Source: Streptomyces sp. M92 (GTDB taxonomy: Bacteria > Actinomycetota > Actinomycetes > Streptomycetales > Streptomycetaceae). From it: a stretch of 64,000 bases of DNA. The stretch spans positions 7,385,501-7,449,500 of the forward strand of contig NZ_CP101137.1 in assembly GCF_028473745.1 (NCBI RefSeq), in the 5' to 3' direction. Below the pieces are notes generated by a model. The model had not been told where the DNA came from, ran no database searches, and worked only from the letters and a program-made list of their open reading frames with translations. This document shows positions 26,120 through 34,462 of the stretch, piece by piece. Positions within the stretch are counted from its first letter, which is position 1. Every line of letters starts with the position of its first letter. The position numbers were made by a program, and so were the translations under genes.

Positions 26120-26986
26120 ATGACCGACGCTCAGCCCAACCTGCACCGGAGGCGTCTTGGCCTGGAACTCCGGACGCTCCGCAAGGCGGCCGGAATGAGC
26201 CTCGCGGAGGCAGCCGATCGACTGGCGCTCTCCGGAGCCCCGGCACTCAGCAAGATCGAGAACGGCAAGCAGCGGGTGCCGCCCATAGCGCTTGCCGGCT
26301 TCTTCGAGGCGTACGGGCTCCAGAACACGGAGCGAGCCGACCGGCTACGCAGGCTGGCGACCCTCGCCAGTTCGGGAAGGCGCAGCAATCTCCTGGATCA
26401 GTACCGCCATTCCATCCGTGACCCCTTCGCCGAGTACCTGCACCTTGAGGACCTGGCGTCGAAGAGCGAGACATTCACCTGGCTGATCCCCGGACTGCTT
26501 CAGACGGCGGAGTACGCCCGTTCCATCGTCGAGCGCAGTCGGAAGTGGCAGACCAACCGGGAGATCGACAGCTTCGTCGAGTTGCGCATGGCACGACAGC
26601 AGACGCTGTCACGCCCCTCGCCCCTGCACCTCTGGTGCGTCCTGGACGAATCCGCACTGCACAGAGAAGTGGGCAGCAAGCAGGTCATGAAGGACCAGCT
26701 TGAGCACCTGCTCGACATCACCGACCGGCACAGGCACGTGACGGTTCAGGTGCTCCCCTTCACCCAAGGCGCCCATGCGGGCATCGACGGGCCGTTCCAC
26801 CTGATGCACTTTCCCGCCGGTCCCCCTGTGGCCGTAGTGCAACCGATGACAACGTCCCTGTACCTGGAGGAAGATAGCGACATCGGGCGCTACGAAACCG
26901 CGTTCAACCACCTTCGCGCCGAAGCCCTCGACGCAGAGGCAACGCGACGCCACATCCACGATCTGATCAAGGACCGCTACACATGA
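26120..26986 (+). CDS. XRE-family HTH regulator with DUF5753 (WhiJ-like)
   Basis: This 288-residue regulator has an N-terminal XRE HTH (LGLELRTLRKAAGMSLAEAADRLALSGAPALSKIENGK). The DUF5753 ligand domain follows, with WLIPGLLQTAEYARSIVE, FVELRMARQQTLSRP, LWCVLDESALHREVGS and VTVQVLPFTQGAHAGIDGPFHLMHFP. This is the WhiJ-type architecture that in Streptomyces pairs with small DUF397 proteins to control development. AGGAGG precedes the ATG by six bases. The last codons overlap the DUF397 start (ATGA). Target and ligand unknown. Confidence 0.92.
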   Translation: MTDAQPNLHRRRLGLELRTLRKAAGMSLAEAADRLALSGAPALSKIENGKQRVPPIALAGFFEAYGLQNTERADRLRRLATLASSGRRSNLLDQYRHSIRDPFAEYLHLEDLASKSETFTWLIPGLLQTAEYARSIVERSRKWQTNREIDSFVELRMARQQTLSRPSPLHLWCVLDESALHREVGSKQVMKDQLEHLLDITDRHRHVTVQVLPFTQGAHAGIDGPFHLMHFPAGPPVAVVQPMTTSLYLEEDSDIGRYETAFNHLRAEALDAEATRRHIHDLIKDRYT

Positions 26987-27207
26987 ACAAGAAGGTCGAC
27001 CTCACCAACGCCGCCTGGATCAAGAGTGACCTGAGCGACGGAGGCGACAACTGTTTGGAGATCGCCTTCGTCGACGGTGTGGTCGCCATGCGGGATTCCA
27101 ACGACGTGGGCGACCCCGATGCCCAGGTACTCATAGTCTCCGAGGACGACTATCGAGCTTTCGTCGGCGGCATAGGCAAGGGGCAGCGCAGTCTGCTGCT
27201 GCCCTAG
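26983..27207 (+). CDS. DUF397 protein (WhiJ partner)
   Basis: This 74-residue protein has the DUF397 pattern: W-I-K-S near the start (NAAWIKSDLSDGGDNCLEIAF), then VVAMRDSNDVGDPDAQVLIVSEDDYRAFV. These proteins act with the neighbouring XRE-DUF5753 regulator, as shown for WhiJ- and BldB-type systems. The start overlaps the upstream stop. It has a slightly extended C-terminus (GKGQRSLLLP). Confidence 0.9.
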   Translation: MNKKVDLTNAAWIKSDLSDGGDNCLEIAFVDGVVAMRDSNDVGDPDAQVLIVSEDDYRAFVGGIGKGQRSLLLP

Positions 27208-27239
27208 CGCATCTGTTCTGTCCGGCCTGCACAGCTGCG

Positions 27240-27683
27240 GGACGGGCTGTCCGATGCCGGCCAGGCGACAAGCACCAGGCGGTTCTGAATCGCTCGCCCG
27301 CGCTGCACCCGTGGGTGGTCCTCGATGACGCGGTTCTCAGGCGACGAGTTGGCGGCGCCGACGTCATGGCCGAACAGATCGATCATCTGACCGTCATGGC
27401 ACAACGCCCCAATGTGGACATCCAGATTCTTCCGTTCACATCGGGTGCCCACGCAAAAGGCTCCGGGGGACACTTCCTCATCCTCGGCCGCGACGACGAA
27501 GAGAACCCGCTCGGCAGTATGAACGTGGTCTACCTGGAACTGCACAGACGTGGTCTCTGTCTCGACGCCCCTGTCGATGTGCAGAACTACAAACTCATGT
27601 TTGGCTACCGGCGATCGCAGGCGGCCGACACCTCGGCCAGCCTCGAACTGCTGACCGCAGCCAGACAGGAGCCGACTTCATGA
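27240..27683 (+). pseudogene. 5'-truncated XRE-DUF5753 regulator
   Basis: The frame encodes only the C-terminal half of a DUF5753 protein: QAVLNRSPALHPWVVLDDAVLRRRVGG, EQIDHLTVMAQRPNVDIQILPFTSGAHAKGSGGHFLIL and the usual end GYRRSQAADTSASLELL. The XRE HTH and first DUF5753 motifs (pattern WxPGLLQTxxYAR) are absent. The sequence upstream of about 27240 in this frame no longer looks like the family. A GTG at 27315 could still give a 122-residue protein lacking DNA binding. It is followed, with an ATGA overlap, by an intact DUF397 gene, so this is the relic of a second module. Its sequence differs enough from the first copy not to be a recent duplicate. Confidence 0.7.
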
Positions 27684-27880
27684 ACAAGACACCAACCGCA
27701 GGTCGGCTCGGTGCCGGAGACTGGCTCAAGAGTAGCTACAGCGCGGCGAACAACGAGTGCGTCGAGGTGAGACTCAGCGACCCGGCCGTCGCCGTCCGCG
27801 ACTCGAAGGCACCCTCCCACGGCGTCTTGTCCGTGCCACGCCCTGCCTTCATGGCGTTCGTCGAAGAACTGAAGCAGTAA
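27680..27880 (+). CDS. DUF397 protein, second copy
   Basis: This 66-residue protein is a textbook DUF397: DWLKSSYSAANNECVEVRLSDPAVAVRDSKAPSHGVLSVPRPAFMAFVEELK. Its ATG overlaps the stop of the truncated XRE-DUF5753 relic. With its natural partner broken it may work with the intact regulator upstream or with a distant one. Confidence 0.92.
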   Translation: MNKTPTAGRLGAGDWLKSSYSAANNECVEVRLSDPAVAVRDSKAPSHGVLSVPRPAFMAFVEELKQ

Positions 27881-27971
27881 CCCCGACGGCAGTCGGCCGC
27901 ATACACGAGACGGCGCGAGACCTGGTGCGACGCCCGGACCATGTGGGTCGGGACGGAGAAGTCGACACGGA

Positions 27972-28556
27972 TCACGAGCCGCTTCCCCTTCCCCCAGGCC
28001 CGTCCCACTCGTTGCCTCTGACCGGAGGGGGCGGAGCAGGAGGGGGCGGGGCACCCCAGCGCTGGGAACCCTGCTGGTCGAAGCGGGTCACCTTTCGGCG
28101 ATTGCGCTCATACCAGCTCCTCATCCAGCGCGGAGTCAGGGCCGCGACTACGCCTAGAAGTACTGCCGCCGACAACAAGGCGACCGCGCCACCGAGCCCG
28201 TCCCGCACCACCCACGCCAGTACTAGAGAGGTGGCGCTGAGAAGGGCCGCTATGACGACCAGGCCCCGCGAGCCGTGCGTTTCATACGCAGTCATGTTCT
28301 GCCGCGCCGAAGCCGCCTCCATTGGAGCGATCTGCCCGCCTCGGACTGGGGGCATTCCCGCACGAGCCAGCGCATAGGAGAACAGGGGGCCACCAGCCCG
28401 CAGGCGGTCCATCGTGCTCTGCGCGCGTTGACGGACGTCCGGGGAGTCGTCCCGCAGATAGGTAAGCCGCCAGTGCCCCCGAGTGACGATGTCAGTCTCG
28501 TGGAGCCTGTAGCCCAACTCGAAGGCCACCGCCGCAATTCTGTCGCTCTGAGCCAC
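27972..28556 (-). CDS. Hypothetical membrane protein, start unclear
   Basis: The product has no family I recognise. A soluble N-terminal region (AAVAFELGYRLHETDIVTRGHWRLTYLRDD) precedes two adjoining hydrophobic segments (LVVIAALLSATSLVLAWVV and GGAVALLSAAVLLGVVAAL). A Pro/Gly-rich tail APPPPAPPPPVRG follows. The frame stays open and looks coding (DEQILAYFDGRGTAEIALRG) upstream to at least 28620, next to the galK stop, yet no ATG/GTG in frame is found there. GTG 28556, with GAGAGG seven bases before it, is the best conventional start and gives 194 residues. The gene may be 5'-truncated or use a rare start. Confidence 0.55.
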   Translation of the reverse strand: MAQSDRIAAVAFELGYRLHETDIVTRGHWRLTYLRDDSPDVRQRAQSTMDRLRAGGPLFSYALARAGMPPVRGGQIAPMEAASARQNMTAYETHGSRGLVVIAALLSATSLVLAWVVRDGLGGAVALLSAAVLLGVVAALTPRWMRSWYERNRRKVTRFDQQGSQRWGAPPPPAPPPPVRGNEWDGPGGRGSGS

Positions 28557-28629
28557 CTCTCGGCCTCTCAGCGCGATCTCTGCGGTACCTCGCCCATCGA
28601 AGTAGGCGAGGATCTGTTCGTCCTTGATG

Positions 28630-29793
28630 TCACCCCACCCGCCGCGCCCCCGCCGAAGGCACCGCCTCGAACACCCGTGGTGCGATGAAGCCCGCTGCCG
28701 CAAAGGCCTGCTCCACCGCCTTGGTGACGACGTCGACGTCGGAGACGTCGGCCAGGACGATCGCCGAGCCGCCGAAGCCGCCGCCGGTCATGCGGGCGCC
28801 GAGGGCGCCGGAGGCGAGGGCCGTGTCGACGACGAGGTCGAGTTCGGGGCAGGAGATGCGGAAGTCGTCGCGCAGGGAGGTGTGGCCCTCGACGAGGACC
28901 GGGCCGATGGCGCGGGTGTCGCCGGATTCCAGGAGGGTCACCACCCGCTCGACGCGCTCGTCCTCCGTGACGACGTGCCGGACCAGGCGGCGGACCTCCT
29001 CGTCGTCGGCCAGGCGTTCCAGCGCCGCGTCGAGTTCGGCGTACGGAACGTCCCGCAGGGCGTCCACGCCCAGCAGCGCCGCGCCCTTCTCGCAGCCGGC
29101 GCGGCGCTTGCCGTACTCGCCCTCGCTGTGGGAGTGCTTGACCTGCGTGTCCACGACGAGCAGGCGCATGCCCTCGGCCGCGAGGTCGAAGGGGATCTGG
29201 CGCTGGGAGAGGTCGCGGGTGTCGAGGAAGAGGGCGTGGCCCGCCTCGCAGCAGGCGGAGGCGGTCTGGTCCATGATGCCGACGGGTGCGCCGACGTAGA
29301 CGTTCTCCGCGCGCTGGCACAGGCGGGCCAGCTGCCAGCCGCGCAGGCCGAGGGAGTAGAGGTCGTTCAGGGCGAGGGCGACCACCACCTCCAGGGCCGC
29401 CGAGGAGGACAGGCCCGCGCCGGACGGGACGGTGGAGGCCAGGTGGATGTCGGCGCCGGTCAGCTCGTGGCCGGCCTCGCGCAGTGCCCAGACCACGCCC
29501 GAGGGGTACGCGGTCCAGGACTTGTCGGACTCGGGGGTCAGGTCGGCGACCCGCAGCTCGGCGACACCGGCGTCGATGTCGGCCGAGTGCAGGCGCAGGA
29601 GTCCGTCGTCCCGGCGGGAGACGGCCGCGACCGCGGTGTGCGGCAGGGCGAAGGGCATGACGAAGCCGTCGTTGTAGTCGGTGTGTTCGCCGATGAGGTT
29701 GACGCGGCCGGGGGCCGCCCAGATCCCTTCGGGCTCCGTCCCGTACAGCTCCCGGAACCGCTCGCCGACGGCTTTCACCACAGCCTCGCCCAT
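28630..29793 (-). CDS. galK: Galactokinase
   Basis: GalK phosphorylates galactose to galactose-1-phosphate in the Leloir pathway. The 387-residue GHMP kinase has the galactokinase signature GRVNLIGEHTDYNDGFVMPFALP, the ATP loop VPSGAGLSSSAALEV and the third GHMP motif GARMTGGGFGGSAIVL. It ends at the expected length. ATG 29793 with GAGGGACAGGG upstream is the start. It is the last gene of the galT-galE-galK operon, 20 bases after galE. Confidence 0.97.
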   Translation of the reverse strand: MGEAVVKAVGERFRELYGTEPEGIWAAPGRVNLIGEHTDYNDGFVMPFALPHTAVAAVSRRDDGLLRLHSADIDAGVAELRVADLTPESDKSWTAYPSGVVWALREAGHELTGADIHLASTVPSGAGLSSSAALEVVVALALNDLYSLGLRGWQLARLCQRAENVYVGAPVGIMDQTASACCEAGHALFLDTRDLSQRQIPFDLAAEGMRLLVVDTQVKHSHSEGEYGKRRAGCEKGAALLGVDALRDVPYAELDAALERLADDEEVRRLVRHVVTEDERVERVVTLLESGDTRAIGPVLVEGHTSLRDDFRISCPELDLVVDTALASGALGARMTGGGFGGSAIVLADVSDVDVVTKAVEQAFAAAGFIAPRVFEAVPSAGARRVG

Positions 29794-29813
29794 GCCCTGT
29801 CCCTCGCTCTTTC

Positions 29814-30782
29814 CTAGTCCTGGCCCGCGCGCCGCCGCGCGAACTCCCACGCGTCCGCCACGATGCCCGCGAGGTCCGCGCGGGACGGGTTCCAGCCCAG
29901 CTTCTCCTTGGCGGTGTCCGCCGACGCGACCAGGACCGCCGGGTCGCCGCCCCGGCGCGGTGCCACGACCTCGGGGATGGGGTGGCCGGTCACCCGGCGC
30001 GCCGTCTCGACGACCTCGCGGACGGAGAAGCCGTTGCCGTTGCCCAGGTTGCAGATGAGGTGCTCGCCCGGGACGGCGGCCGTCACCGCCAGCAGGTGGG
30101 CCTCGGCCAGGTCGGCGACGTGGATGTAGTCGCGCACACAGGTGCCGTCCGGCGTCGGGTAGTCGTCGCCGAAGACGGAGATGGCGTCGCGGCGGCCCTG
30201 CGCCACCTGGAGGACCAGCGGGATCAGGTGCGACTCCGGGTCGTGGCGCTCGCCGTACTCGCCGTACGCGCCCGCGACGTTGAAGTAGCGCAGCGACACC
30301 GCGCCCAGGCCGTGCGCCGCCGCCTCACCGCTGATCATGTGGTCGACGGCGAGCTTGGAGGCGCCGTACGGGTTCGTCGGCTTGGTCGGCGCGGTCTCGA
30401 CGATCGGGACCTGCTCCGGCTCGCCGTACGTGGCGGCGGTGGAGGAGAAGACGAGGCGGCGGACGCCCGCCGTGCGCATCGCCTCCAGCAGGGCCATGGT
30501 GCCGCCGACGTTGTTGTCCCAGTACTTCTCGGGCTTCACGACGGACTCGCCGACCTGGGAGAAGGCGGCGAAGTGCAGCACGCCGTCGAACGAGGCGTCC
30601 AGCCACTTGGCGGCGTCGCGGAGGTCCCCCTCGATGAAGGTGGCGCCCGACGGCACGCCCTCCCGGAAGCCCGTGGACAGGTTGTCGAGGACGACGACCT
30701 CGTGGCCCGCCTCCAGCAGATGCTGGGCGACCACGCTGCCGACATAGCCGGCCCCGCCCGTCACCAGGTACTTCCCGCTCAT
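29814..30782 (-). CDS. galE: UDP-glucose 4-epimerase
   Basis: GalE interconverts UDP-galactose and UDP-glucose. The 322-residue SDR enzyme has the NAD loop KYLVTGGAGYVGSVVAQHLLEAGHEVVVLDNLSTG. The catalytic residues are visible as the Ser/Thr of VFSSTAATYGEP and the YGASK Tyr/Lys pair in NPYGASKLAVDHM. SLRYFNVAGA and GTCVRDYIHVADLAEAH are standard. The ATG overlaps the galT stop (ATGA), giving translational coupling. In S. lividans a constitutive internal promoter (galP2) lies near here; I did not identify it. Confidence 0.97.
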   Translation of the reverse strand: MSGKYLVTGGAGYVGSVVAQHLLEAGHEVVVLDNLSTGFREGVPSGATFIEGDLRDAAKWLDASFDGVLHFAAFSQVGESVVKPEKYWDNNVGGTMALLEAMRTAGVRRLVFSSTAATYGEPEQVPIVETAPTKPTNPYGASKLAVDHMISGEAAAHGLGAVSLRYFNVAGAYGEYGERHDPESHLIPLVLQVAQGRRDAISVFGDDYPTPDGTCVRDYIHVADLAEAHLLAVTAAVPGEHLICNLGNGNGFSVREVVETARRVTGHPIPEVVAPRRGGDPAVLVASADTAKEKLGWNPSRADLAGIVADAWEFARRRAGQD

Positions 30783-31840
30783 GAACTCGCTACCTCTCGC
30801 AGTCGCTCGGCCGCGCGCTCCGGGGGCACGTCGTTGATGAACACGTCCATGCCGGACTCGGAGCCCGCGAGGAACTTCAGCTTCCCGGACGTACGGCGGA
30901 TGGTGAAAAGTTCCAGGTGGAGCGCGAAGTCGTCCCGCGTCACCCCCTCGAAGTCCTCCAGCTGCCCGAACGGGGCCTGGTGCCAGGCCGCGATGTACGG
31001 CGTCGGGGGCTCACCCTCTCCGAAGATCCGGTCGAAGCGCCTCAAGAGTTCCAGATAGACCTGTGGGAATTCCGTGCGGGCCGTCTCGTCGAGCCCGAGC
31101 AGGTCGGGCACCCGCTGCTTGGGGTAGAGGTGCACCTCGTACGGCCAGTGCGCGGAGTACGGCACGAAGGCCGCCCAGTGCTCGCCCTCCAGGACGACCC
31201 GCTCACCGGCCAGTTCCTCCTCCAGTACGGCGTCGAAGAGGTTCTCGCCGCCGGTGGCGTCCTTGTGGGCGGCGAGCGAACGCAGCATCTGCGCGGTGCG
31301 GGGTGTGGTGAAGGGGTAGGCGTAGATCTGGCCGTGCGGGTGACCCAGCGTCACCCCGATCTCGGCGCCCCGGTTCTCGAAGCAGAAGACCTGTTCCACG
31401 GAGGGCAGATGCGACAGCTCCGAGGTGCGGTCGGTCCAGGCGTCGAGGACGAGCCGGGCCTGCTCCTGACTCAGGTCGGCGAAGGACGCGCTGTGGTCGG
31501 AGGTGAAGCAGACGACCTCGCAGCGGCCGGAGTCGCCGGCCAGCGAGGGGAAGCGGTTCTCGAAGACCACCACGTCGTACGACGAGTCCGGGATCTCGCT
31601 CAGCCGCTCCCCGTGCGACGGGCACAGGGGGCACTGGTCGGCGGGCGGGTGGTAGGTGCGGCCCTGGCGGTGCGAGGCGATGGCGACCGAGTCGCCGAGC
31701 AGCGGGTCGCGGCGGATCTCGGAGGTGGTGACGGTCCGCTCCAGCGGACGCCGGTCCACGGCGTCGCGCACCGCGTCGTCGTGCAGGTCGTAGTAGACGA
31801 GCTCGCGACCGTCGGCCAGCCGGGTCGAGGTCTTCTTCAC
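30779..31840 (-). CDS. galT: Galactose-1-phosphate uridylyltransferase
   Basis: GalT exchanges UMP between UDP-glucose and galactose-1-phosphate. The 353-residue HIT-fold enzyme has the zinc ligands CPLCPSHGERLSEIP, FENRFPSL, the E-I-G-V-T-L-G-HPHGQIYAYPF active-site HPH with its nucleophilic His, and the second half FVPYSAHWPYEVHLYPK. The GTG at 31840 has GGAGGAG upstream. It is the first gene of galTEK, transcribed away from the symporter across an AT-rich regulatory region. Confidence 0.97.
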   Translation of the reverse strand: MKKTSTRLADGRELVYYDLHDDAVRDAVDRRPLERTVTTSEIRRDPLLGDSVAIASHRQGRTYHPPADQCPLCPSHGERLSEIPDSSYDVVVFENRFPSLAGDSGRCEVVCFTSDHSASFADLSQEQARLVLDAWTDRTSELSHLPSVEQVFCFENRGAEIGVTLGHPHGQIYAYPFTTPRTAQMLRSLAAHKDATGGENLFDAVLEEELAGERVVLEGEHWAAFVPYSAHWPYEVHLYPKQRVPDLLGLDETARTEFPQVYLELLRRFDRIFGEGEPPTPYIAAWHQAPFGQLEDFEGVTRDDFALHLELFTIRRTSGKLKFLAGSESGMDVFINDVPPERAAERLREVASS

Positions 31841-31876
31841 AGCCGCACTCCTCCGTACCCACACTCAATCATCCAA

Positions 31877-31950
31877 CACAATCAAACATAACACTTCACA
31901 ACCCACCAGAGCCCCGATCATCACGATCAAACAAAGAACACCATCAAAAC
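31877..31950. promoter_or_regulatory. gal operator/promoter region with three direct repeats
   Basis: The unit CACnATCAAA occurs three times on the plus strand: CACAATCAAACATA (31877-31890), CACGATCAAACAAA (31922-31935) and CACCATCAAAAC (31939-31950). The stretch is far more AT-rich than the rest of the window. It separates galT and the divergent symporter, and corresponds to the galactose-inducible, glucose-repressed galP1 region described in S. lividans. Confidence 0.65.
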
Positions 31951-32018
31951 TGTTCATTTCCTGAACGCGGAGGCGTAGGTTCCGCTGCGGATCAGTTCGC
32001 GCAACGAAGCGAGTTCGT

Positions 32019-33698
32019 ATGCATACCCCCACATACCTAGCCGCGGAGCTTCGACTCCCCACCAACTGGCTCGACTACACGATCCTCGGGATCTACTTCG
32101 TCGCCGTGCTCGGGATCGGCTTCGCCGCCCGCCGGTCGGTCAAGACCAGCCTGGACTTCTTCCTGTCCGGCCGTTCGCTGCCCGCCTGGGTCACCGGCCT
32201 CGCCTTCGTCGCGGCCAACCTGGGCGCCACCGAGATCCTCGGCATGGCCGCCAACAGCGCCCAGTACGGCGTCTACACGACCCACTGGTACTGGATCGGC
32301 GCCATCCCGGCGATGGTCTTCCTGGGCCTGGTGATGATGCCGTTCTACTACGGCTCCAAGGTCCGCTCGGTCCCGGAGTTCCTGCTCCTGCGCTTCGACA
32401 GGTCCTCACACCTGCTGAGTTCGATCCTGTTCGCCGTCGCGGCCATCCTGATCGCCGGCGTGAACCTCTACGCCCTCGCGATCGTCGTCGAGGCACTGCT
32501 GGGCTGGCCGCAGTGGGTGGCCATCGTGGTCGCCGGCTTCTTCGTCCTCGCCTACATCACCCTCGGCGGCCTGTCCTCGGCCATCTACAACGAGGTCCTC
32601 CAGTTCTTCGTGATCCTGGCCGGCCTCATCCCGATCACGATCCTGGGCCTGAAGAAGGTCGGCGGCTGGGACGGCCTGTCCGACTCCCTCACCCAGTCCC
32701 GCGGCGGCGACTTCATGACCGCCTGGGGCGGCACGGGCATCGGCAGCGACAACCCGCTGGGCGCCAACTGGCTGACCATCGTCCTCGGCCTCGGCTTCGT
32801 CCTCTCCTTCGGCTACTGGACGACGAACTTCGCCGAGGTGCAGCGCGCCCTGTCCGCGAAGAACCTCTCGGCGGCCCAGCGCACCCCGCTCATCGCCGCC
32901 TTCCCGAAGATCTTCATCGTCTTCGTCGTCATGATCCCGGGCCTGGTCGCCGCGGTCCTGGTCCCGAAGATCGGCACACCCGGCTCGGACCTCCAGTACA
33001 ACGACGCGATCCCGTACCTGATGCAGCAACTGCTGCCCAACGGCGTCCTCGGCATCGCGGTCACCGGCCTCCTGGCCGCCTTCATGGCCGGCATGGCGGC
33101 GAACGTGTCCTCCTTCAACACGGTCTTCACCACCGACATCTGGGCCCGGTACGTCGTGAAGGGCCGGGAGGACGACTACTACGTCCGCTTCGGCCGCCTG
33201 ATCACGGTGATCGGCGTCCTCGCCTCCATCGGCACGGCGTTCCTGGCCTCGTCGTTCTCCAACATCATGAGCTACCTCCAGACGCTCTTCTCCTTCTTCA
33301 ACGTGCCGATGTTCGTGGTCTTCATCATCGGCATGTTCTGGAAGCGGGCGTCCATGAAGTCCGGCTTCTGGGGCCTGATCGCGGGTACCACGGCCGCGAT
33401 GGTGAACTACTTCGTCATCTACAAGCAGGGCATCATCGACATCCCCTCCGACCAGGGCGCCAACTTCGTCTCCGCGATCGCCGGCTTCGTGGCCGGCGCG
33501 GTGGTCATGGTCGCGGTGTCCCTGTTCACCGCGCCCAAGCCGGCCGCGGAACTCCAGGGCCTCGTCTACGGCACCGTCTCCCCCGGCATGTCCGAGGCTC
33601 CCGCCAAGGGCGACGACGCGTGGTACCGCAAGCCGGCGCTGCTGGGCTGGGGTGCGGTCGTGCTGGCCGCCGCCTGCTACATCCCGTTCTCGTTCTGA
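32019..33698 (+). CDS. Sodium:solute symporter (SSS family), probable galactose/glucose transporter
   Basis: This 559-residue transporter has about 14 hydrophobic helices. It begins NWLDYTILGIYFVAVLGIGF and carries FFLSGRSLPAWVTGLAFVAANLGATEILGMA, AYITLGGLSSAIYNEVLQFFVI and LAAFMAGMAANVSSFNTVFTTDIW. The last is the SSS signature with the sodium-site Ser/Thr residues. The pattern is closest to the SglT sugar symporter branch rather than the acetate or proline branches. Divergent placement from galTEK supports galactose uptake with sodium. The ATG at 32019 lacks a good ribosome binding site. A small membrane protein follows 21 bases downstream. Confidence 0.9.
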   Translation: MHTPTYLAAELRLPTNWLDYTILGIYFVAVLGIGFAARRSVKTSLDFFLSGRSLPAWVTGLAFVAANLGATEILGMAANSAQYGVYTTHWYWIGAIPAMVFLGLVMMPFYYGSKVRSVPEFLLLRFDRSSHLLSSILFAVAAILIAGVNLYALAIVVEALLGWPQWVAIVVAGFFVLAYITLGGLSSAIYNEVLQFFVILAGLIPITILGLKKVGGWDGLSDSLTQSRGGDFMTAWGGTGIGSDNPLGANWLTIVLGLGFVLSFGYWTTNFAEVQRALSAKNLSAAQRTPLIAAFPKIFIVFVVMIPGLVAAVLVPKIGTPGSDLQYNDAIPYLMQQLLPNGVLGIAVTGLLAAFMAGMAANVSSFNTVFTTDIWARYVVKGREDDYYVRFGRLITVIGVLASIGTAFLASSFSNIMSYLQTLFSFFNVPMFVVFIIGMFWKRASMKSGFWGLIAGTTAAMVNYFVIYKQGIIDIPSDQGANFVSAIAGFVAGAVVMVAVSLFTAPKPAAELQGLVYGTVSPGMSEAPAKGDDAWYRKPALLGWGAVVLAAACYIPFSF

Positions 33699-33719
33699 TC
33701 GCGGGAGGATTGAGAGAGC

Positions 33720-34034
33720 ATGTCCGATTCCAACTCCTACTCCGACAAGAACGTCCGGGACGAGATCTCCGAGCTGGAGACCAAGTCCGTCACGGCCGCG
33801 CGGCTGTTCGACATCCGGCGGATCATCGGCGGACTGTTCGTGGTCTACGGCGTCATCGTGACGATCGCGGGCCTCGTGGCGACCGACGACGAGATCGACA
33901 AGGCGCAGGGGGTGAACATCAACCTGTGGACCGGGCTGGGGATGCTGGTGCTGGGGCTGTTCTTCCTGGCATGGCTGAAGCTACGGCCCACGGCTCCGCC
34001 TACGCCGCCGCTGGAGGAGACCTCCGAGAAGTGA
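33720..34034 (+). CDS. Small two-helix membrane protein in the symporter operon
   Basis: This 104-residue protein has two transmembrane helices (RIIGGLFVVYGVIVTIAGLVA and NLWTGLGMLVLGLFFLAWL). A charged N-terminus and a Pro/Glu C-terminal tail flank them. GGGAGG lies 14 bases upstream of the ATG. It directly follows the sugar symporter and precedes a strong terminator, so the two form one operon. A subunit-like or accessory role for the symporter is inference, similar to the small partners of other SSS transporters. Confidence 0.85.
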   Translation: MSDSNSYSDKNVRDEISELETKSVTAARLFDIRRIIGGLFVVYGVIVTIAGLVATDDEIDKAQGVNINLWTGLGMLVLGLFFLAWLKLRPTAPPTPPLEETSEK

Positions 34035-34041
34035 CGCCGGT

Positions 34042-34077
34042 CCCGTGAACGCCGTTTCCGTGACCGGCGTTCACGGG
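34042..34077 (+). terminator. Terminator of the symporter operon
   Basis: CCCGTGAACGCCG (34042-34054) and CGGCGTTCACGGG (34065-34077) form a perfect 13-bp stem with a 10-base loop, just after the small membrane protein gene. There is no T-tract. Confidence 0.75.
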
Positions 34078-34462
34078 CACCCGGCGCGGGTGTGGGCGCG
34101 GGGGGGCGCGGCCCGGCGCTGCGGGGCGCCGCTGCGCCCACCCGTGCCGCCCTGGGGGTACCTCCCAGGCCGTTCAGGCACTGGGGGAGGCACGACTGCC
34201 GCAGCTGGGGTGGGACGGCGGGAAAGTCGCGTACGGCGGGAGGGGGACGTGTCGGGGGTGTCCGCCCGCAGCGGTTGACGCGTCCGCGCCGTCCACATCT
34301 GTGGCCGACCTATTTCGCGCCGTTCCGAGGACGGACACCCCCCGGCGCGCGGCCCCGACCCACAGACAACACACCGCGCTACCCGCACCCACCGAACCCG
34401 CAGCGGCGCCGCAGGCATCCGCACCCCCACCGAACAGCCACGGGCCGCCGCAGGCACCCCGA
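34078..34462. repeat. Non-coding stretch with a Streptomyces-type dispersed repeat
   Basis: No convincing gene is seen in these 385 bases between convergent transcription units. Positions 34151-34200 hold CCTGGGGGTACCTCCCAGG followed by a CACTGGGGGAGGCACG element. I recognise this as a palindromic sequence scattered between genes in many Streptomyces genomes. Confidence 0.5.
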
